Assembly: GCA_002315205.1 (NCBI GenBank)
Contig: DCGH01000059.1
Location: 4,801-14,298 of the forward strand
DNA: 9,498 nucleotides
Direction of reading: 5' to 3'
From: Erysipelotrichaceae bacterium UBA1783
Lineage (GTDB): Bacteria; Bacillota_I; Bacilli_A; Erysipelotrichales; Erysipelotrichaceae
Both the position numbers and the translations under genes were made by a program. Shown here piece after piece: positions 6,391 to 9,498 of the stretch (the stretch's first letter is position 1; every line of letters begins with the position of its first letter). The notes under the pieces are model-generated. The model had not been told where the DNA came from and did not search any database. It saw nothing but the letters and a program-made list of their open reading frames with translations.

Positions 6391-8121
6391 ATGGAGAAAG
6401 AACTAACAGGTTTTCCATCAATCGATCAACCCTGGTTAAAATATTATAGTCAGGAAACAATCGATACCTATCCAAAGGAACAGACTATATATCAGAATAT
6501 TCTTGAGAATAACAAAGAATATAAAGAAAATACGGCTATCAGGTATTATGGAAATGACATCACATATGGTGTGATGTTTGAAATGATAGATAAAACTGCG
6601 GTTGCATTAAAGGCTAAAGGTATAGGTATTGGAGATATCGTAAATTTGTGTTCTTCCAGCTGCCCTGAAGCTATCTACATTGTATTAGCCTGCAGCAAAA
6701 TAGGCGCCATTGCAAACTTCATTAATCCTTTATTTACACCAGAACAGATAAAGAAAAAACTAAATGAAACTAAATCAAAGCTTTTGTTTGTGATGGATGA
6801 AATGATTCAATTTATTGAACCAATGAAAGAATCTTTAGATGGAATCGAAGTAATCGTTTTGCCGATAACTAATTCTATGTCTTTTTCTTATAAAACAATT
6901 GTGAACATAGCAAGGGTTTTAAAATCAAAAGAAACTCACGATATAAAGTCTATCAACTGGAATGCATTTATTAAGAGTGGTGACAGCTTTACAGGTGATA
7001 TTGAAGCTGAATATGAAAAAGACAGACCTGTATTAATGGTGTATTCATCTGGAACGACTGGTGAACCTAAAGGAATAATGTTGACAAATGATGGCATTAA
7101 TGCAACCTGTATTTTCTACCATAGTCCAGACTTCCCATATGATAGACACTCAACTTTTCTGCAGATGATTCCTGTTTGGTTTTCAACAGGTATGGTATTC
7201 TCGATTATTATGCCATTAACACTCGGCATTACCATAATTCCAGAATTAGCATTTTCAAAGGAAAAATTTGTTAAAGACTTGCTAAAATATAAACCAAATA
7301 TGACTTTAACTGCCACAAGTTTATGGCTATATGCAATTAACTCACCAAAAATGATAAAAGCGGATATGAGTGCTATGTCTTATCCAATTACTGGTGGTGA
7401 GGCGTTAAGACCAAAAGATGAGGAAGAGGTCAATAATTTTTTAAAAAGTCATGGCTGCTCAAAAACAATACTGAAGGGCTATGGTATGTGTGAATTAGGC
7501 AGTTCTGCCTTAACGACATCACTAAAATACTCAAAGGCAGATGCAGCCGGATATCCTATTTTACATGTCTCTGCTTCAGCATTTAATCCAGTTACAAACG
7601 AAAAACTTCGCTATGGGGTGAGAGGTGAAATCAGAATTGATACTCCAGCGAAAATGAAAGGGTATTTTAACAATGAGGAAGCAACAAATAAATTCTTCTA
7701 TACGGACGAAGATGGAATCAGCTGGGGTTGTACAGGAGATATAGGATATGTTGATGAGGAAGGATACGTTTATATTCAAGGAAGATCAACAGATAGTTTT
7801 ATAAAAGAAGATGGATCAGTTGGATATCTGTTCGATTCTGAGCTTGTTATATTAGAAGACAAAGCAGTTTCTCAATGTAAAACCATTGAGTATTGTTTTG
7901 ATAATAAAAAATGTTTATATACTCATATTGTTCTGAAGGATGAATGCAACGAGAATGTAGAGGATATCATTAAAAGATTGGATAAGGTCTGTAGAGAAAA
8001 AACACCAATGGATGAAGTCCCTGCTGGCTATAAAATTCGTAGAAGTATGCCTGTTCATTCTAATGGAAAACGAAATATAGATAGTTTGAAAAAGGAAAAA
8101 GAAGGATTTATCAAGATATAA
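6391..8121 (+). CDS. Class I adenylate-forming enzyme, acyl-CoA synthetase-like (AMP-binding), substrate unknown
   Basis: A 576-residue cytoplasmic member of the ANL superfamily, which activates a carboxylate with ATP to an acyl-adenylate and usually then forms the CoA thioester. The P-loop is YSSGTTGEPKG (218-228). TGGE (334-337) and GYGMCE (363-368) form the adenine and substrate side, TGDIGYVDEEG (448-458) has the ribose-binding Asp450, and the hinge GRSTD has Arg465 and Asp468. The C-terminal NGKRN carries the likely adenylation Lys560. The loop after the hinge (IKEDGSVGYLF) departs from the usual GG-x-x-I-x-P form. There is no carrier-protein domain, so it is a free-standing ligase rather than a peptide synthetase. 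No signal peptide or clear membrane helix is seen. The gene uses ATA for isoleucine about 17 times, whereas the aro genes have about nine in all and the SDR gene none, hinting at a different origin or low expression. Fatty, aromatic or bile acid substrates are all possible. Confidence 0.88.
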   Translation: MEKELTGFPSIDQPWLKYYSQETIDTYPKEQTIYQNILENNKEYKENTAIRYYGNDITYGVMFEMIDKTAVALKAKGIGIGDIVNLCSSSCPEAIYIVLACSKIGAIANFINPLFTPEQIKKKLNETKSKLLFVMDEMIQFIEPMKESLDGIEVIVLPITNSMSFSYKTIVNIARVLKSKETHDIKSINWNAFIKSGDSFTGDIEAEYEKDRPVLMVYSSGTTGEPKGIMLTNDGINATCIFYHSPDFPYDRHSTFLQMIPVWFSTGMVFSIIMPLTLGITIIPELAFSKEKFVKDLLKYKPNMTLTATSLWLYAINSPKMIKADMSAMSYPITGGEALRPKDEEEVNNFLKSHGCSKTILKGYGMCELGSSALTTSLKYSKADAAGYPILHVSASAFNPVTNEKLRYGVRGEIRIDTPAKMKGYFNNEEATNKFFYTDEDGISWGCTGDIGYVDEEGYVYIQGRSTDSFIKEDGSVGYLFDSELVILEDKAVSQCKTIEYCFDNKKCLYTHIVLKDECNENVEDIIKRLDKVCREKTPMDEVPAGYKIRRSMPVHSNGKRNIDSLKKEKEGFIKI

Positions 8122-8211
8122 TTTGAATGATTTTCAATTTGATATTTTGTTTCTTTAAAATAAGCTATGATAGAAAAGACTTATCTAACAAGCAAAAGAA
8201 AGAGGATCACA
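8122..8211. promoter_or_regulatory. Gap before the SDR gene, weak promoter candidate
   Basis: No terminator is visible after the ligase gene, so readthrough into the SDR gene is possible. A weak promoter may exist: TTCAAT (8133-8138), 17 nt, then TAAAAT (8156-8161). A small TTGAA / TTCAA hairpin (8123-8127 with 8133-8137) has no T tract of note. The 11-mer ATCTAACAAGC at 8183-8193 repeats one found upstream of the ligase gene. Confidence 0.35.
8199..8205 (+). promoter_or_regulatory. Ribosome binding site that sets the SDR start
   Basis: AAAGAGG is 6 nt before the ATG at 8212. The earlier in-frame ATG at 8167 has no such site and would add 15 lysine- and arginine-rich residues not typical of the family, so 8212 is taken as the true start. 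Confidence 0.8.
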
Positions 8212-8988
8212 ATGGAAAAGACAATTAGTTATGATTTAACTGGTAGAGTTGCAATCGTTACAGGTGGCTCAAGAGGTTTAGGTATTGAATTAGCAACTTC
8301 ATTAGCTGAATATGGTGCTGATATTGCATTAATGGCTGGTAATGAAGAAAAGATGGCAAAGGTTGCTGCAAGCATTACTGAAAAGACAGGCAGAGTAGCA
8401 AAGGGCTATAAGGTTGATATCTCTGATGAGGATAGCATCAATGCAGCTGTAGCAGCAGTTATGGCTGATTTTGGTAAGATTGATATTTTAGTAAACAATG
8501 CTGGTATTATTCGTTATGGTACTCCTGAACAGATGAATTCTAAGGATTTCAAGGATGTTATCAATGTTGACGTTATCGGTACCTGGATGATGAGTAAGGC
8601 AGTTGTTAATGCTTCTATGCTTCCAAATAAGTATGGTAAGATTATCAACATCAACTCAGTAAACAGCTTCTCAGCATCTCCAGTTGCTCCAGCATATCAT
8701 GTTGCTAAGGCTGCAGAATTTGCCTTAACACAGTCATGTGCAGCTGCTTGGGCACAGTATGGTATTTATACAAATGGTATTGCTCCAGGAAATATGCAGA
8801 ATGGTGAAATGGCACCAGATACTCCTGCTGCAGTATTAGAAAACATCAGAAGAAAGGTTCCACAGAAGAGATTAGGTGGTTATGGTGATTTATCAGGTGC
8901 TTTATTATATCTTGCATCAGATGCATCAAGCTATACTCAGGGTGTAACTATTACTTGTGATGGTGGTTTAATTTTAGAAGCCTTCTAA
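8212..8988 (+). CDS. Short-chain dehydrogenase/reductase (SDR), classical type
   Basis: A 258-residue NAD(P)-dependent oxidoreductase of the classical SDR family, the usual length for it. The cofactor motif TGGSRGLG is at 17-24, VDIS with Asp69 binds the adenine ring, and NNAG (95-98) supports the fold. The catalytic tetrad is Asn118, Ser149, Tyr162 and Lys166 (YHVAK). The NGIAPG segment (188-193) and the terminal CDGG (249-252) are standard. The overall look is closest to gluconate 5-dehydrogenase or 3-oxoacyl-ACP reductase-like proteins, but SDR substrates cannot be read from sequence at this level. After the second strand the chain reads LMAGNEEK, without a clear Asp or Arg deciding NAD versus NADP. 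Codon choice is regular, with no ATA and many GCT/GCA and GGT codons, suggesting good expression, unlike the upstream ligase. It may share a transcript with that ligase (90-nt gap), and a terminator follows. A joint pathway is a guess. Confidence 0.9.
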   Translation: MEKTISYDLTGRVAIVTGGSRGLGIELATSLAEYGADIALMAGNEEKMAKVAASITEKTGRVAKGYKVDISDEDSINAAVAAVMADFGKIDILVNNAGIIRYGTPEQMNSKDFKDVINVDVIGTWMMSKAVVNASMLPNKYGKIININSVNSFSASPVAPAYHVAKAAEFALTQSCAAAWAQYGIYTNGIAPGNMQNGEMAPDTPAAVLENIRRKVPQKRLGGYGDLSGALLYLASDASSYTQGVTITCDGGLILEAF

Positions 8989-9013
8989 TTTCGTAGAGAT
9001 TTTATCCCTTTTT

Positions 9014-9053
9014 GAAAATATCCTGTTCTTCGAAGGATATTTTCTTTTTTTTT
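9014..9053 (+). terminator. Intrinsic terminator after the SDR gene
   Basis: The perfect 11-bp inverted repeat GAAAATATCCT / AGGATATTTTC (9014-9024 with 9034-9044) encloses a 9-nt loop and is followed by nine T (9045-9053). It closes the ligase-SDR unit and separates it from the next gene. Confidence 0.92.
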
Positions 9054-9070
9054 AGGAATTTAGCGTATGA

Positions 9071-9099
9071 TTGTTTCAATGAAGATGTTGTGTTAATAT
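9071..9099 (+). promoter_or_regulatory. Weak promoter candidate for the GH16 lipoprotein gene
   Basis: TTGTTT (9071-9076) and TAATAT (9094-9099) are spaced by 17 nt, between the terminator and the next start codon. Both match the consensus only in part. A promoter is expected here because a terminator lies directly upstream. Confidence 0.35.
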
Positions 9100-9161
9100 G
9101 AAAGCAAGGTTTTTATTGAATTGAATAATGAATTAATTAATGGATGAAACGAGGGATAATC

Positions 9162-9498
9162 ATGAAAAGGTATTGGGTCGTAATACTTGCTACTGTAATG
9201 ATGCTTTCTTTGTCTGGATGTCAAAAGCAACAGCAGACAGTAGCATCAGATGTTGATTTAAAAGGCTATAGCTTAGTATGGTCAGATGAATTTGATGGGG
9301 ATAGCTTAAATAGAGATCAATGGAATGTAGAGATTCATAATGCTGGCTGGGTCAATGAGGAATTACAGGCTTATGTAGACTCTTCCAATACAGTTAGTGT
9401 ATCTAATGGTATTTTACATATTACTCCTGTCAAGCTAACAGATTCCTTAACAGGTAAAGCGAAGTATTATTCTGGAAGAATCACAACGCAGAATAAGG
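9162..9498 (+). CDS. Secreted lipoprotein, glycoside hydrolase family 16 (laminarinase-like), N-terminal part
   Basis: An open frame begins at ATG 9162 and runs off the window after 112 full codons. A GAGGG ribosome binding site (9151-9155) lies 6 nt before it. Residues 1-20 form a lipoprotein signal: Lys-Arg start, hydrophobic core, and lipobox LSGC with Cys20 as the acylated residue, so the protein should be anchored on the outer face of the membrane. After a short Gln-rich linker comes the typical GH16 entry: LVWSDEFDGDSLNRDQWNVE (about residues 38-57), then GWVNEELQAYVD (about 62-73), SNGILHITP, and YYSGRITTQ near the edge. These match beta-1,3-glucanase (laminarinase) type members that cut beta-glucans. 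The catalytic ExDxxE motif would be further downstream, so activity cannot be judged. It is unrelated to the aromatic operon. Confidence 0.88.
   Translation, partial: MKRYWVVILATVMMLSLSGCQKQQQTVASDVDLKGYSLVWSDEFDGDSLNRDQWNVEIHNAGWVNEELQAYVDSSNTVSVSNGILHITPVKLTDSLTGKAKYYSGRITTQNK

Noticed and set aside
7116..7779. Two short minus-strand open frames (7116-7316 and 7576-7779) inside the ligase gene
   Set aside because: Both are antisense to well-supported coding sequence, and neither shows a family motif.
8167..8211. Earlier in-frame ATG (8167) for the SDR
   Set aside because: It has no ribosome binding site and adds a basic 15-residue extension unusual for the family; AAAGAGG before 8212 is well placed.
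6391..8988. Bile acid operon (baiB plus baiA) as the identity of the ligase-SDR pair
   Set aside because: The order of a ligase followed by an SDR is suggestive, but no other bai gene is present in the window and neither protein shows a feature I could tie to bile acids.
1..9498. CRISPR array, insertion sequence, tRNA/rRNA, riboswitch or defence system
   Set aside because: On reading the window I found no regular short repeats, transposase, RNA gene folds or defence gene families. Any T-box or other leader of the aro operon would lie upstream of base 1.

Overview
The window comes from a low-GC, AT-rich bacterium, probably an anaerobic Bacillota member of the Clostridia or Erysipelotrichia type. 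The signs are tight gene packing, AGGAGG-like ribosome binding sites, A/T-ending codons and hairpin-plus-T-tract terminators. I cannot assign a genus from the sequence alone.

Bases 1-6224 are the distal part of an aromatic amino acid (shikimate/tyrosine) operon, all on the + strand: the 3' end of aroC, a fused aroE-aroK gene, aroQ, two tandem DAHP synthase genes, aroA (EPSP synthase) and tyrA (prephenate dehydrogenase). Spacing between genes runs from a 20-nt overlap to 4 nt. A strong intrinsic terminator follows tyrA. Within the window the operon encodes DAHP synthase, dehydroquinase, shikimate dehydrogenase, shikimate kinase, EPSP synthase, chorismate synthase and prephenate dehydrogenase. 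Only dehydroquinate synthase (aroB) is missing from the route to chorismate; chorismate mutase and the phenylalanine branch are also not seen. These may lie upstream of the window or elsewhere.

Bases 6225-8988 hold a different unit. After a 166-bp AT-rich intergenic stretch come a class I adenylate-forming enzyme (acyl-CoA synthetase-like, substrate unknown) and, 90 bp later, a short-chain dehydrogenase/reductase. An intrinsic terminator follows. The pair may act on one carboxylic acid or its CoA ester, but this rests only on adjacency. The ligase gene uses the Ile codon ATA far more than its neighbours.

Bases 9162-9498 start a secreted lipoprotein with a glycoside hydrolase family 16 (laminarinase-like) N-terminus, cut by the window edge.

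Most of the window is ordinary biosynthesis. The most interesting point is the DAHP synthase pair. The catalytic barrels are almost the same, with long stretches near-identical even at DNA level, while the N-terminal regulatory domains have diverged. At positions 29 and 31, which form the tyrosine latch in the Thermotoga maritima enzyme, copy 1 keeps His and Ser while copy 2 has Asn and Ile. I see no CRISPR array, insertion sequence, tRNA, rRNA or obvious defence system.
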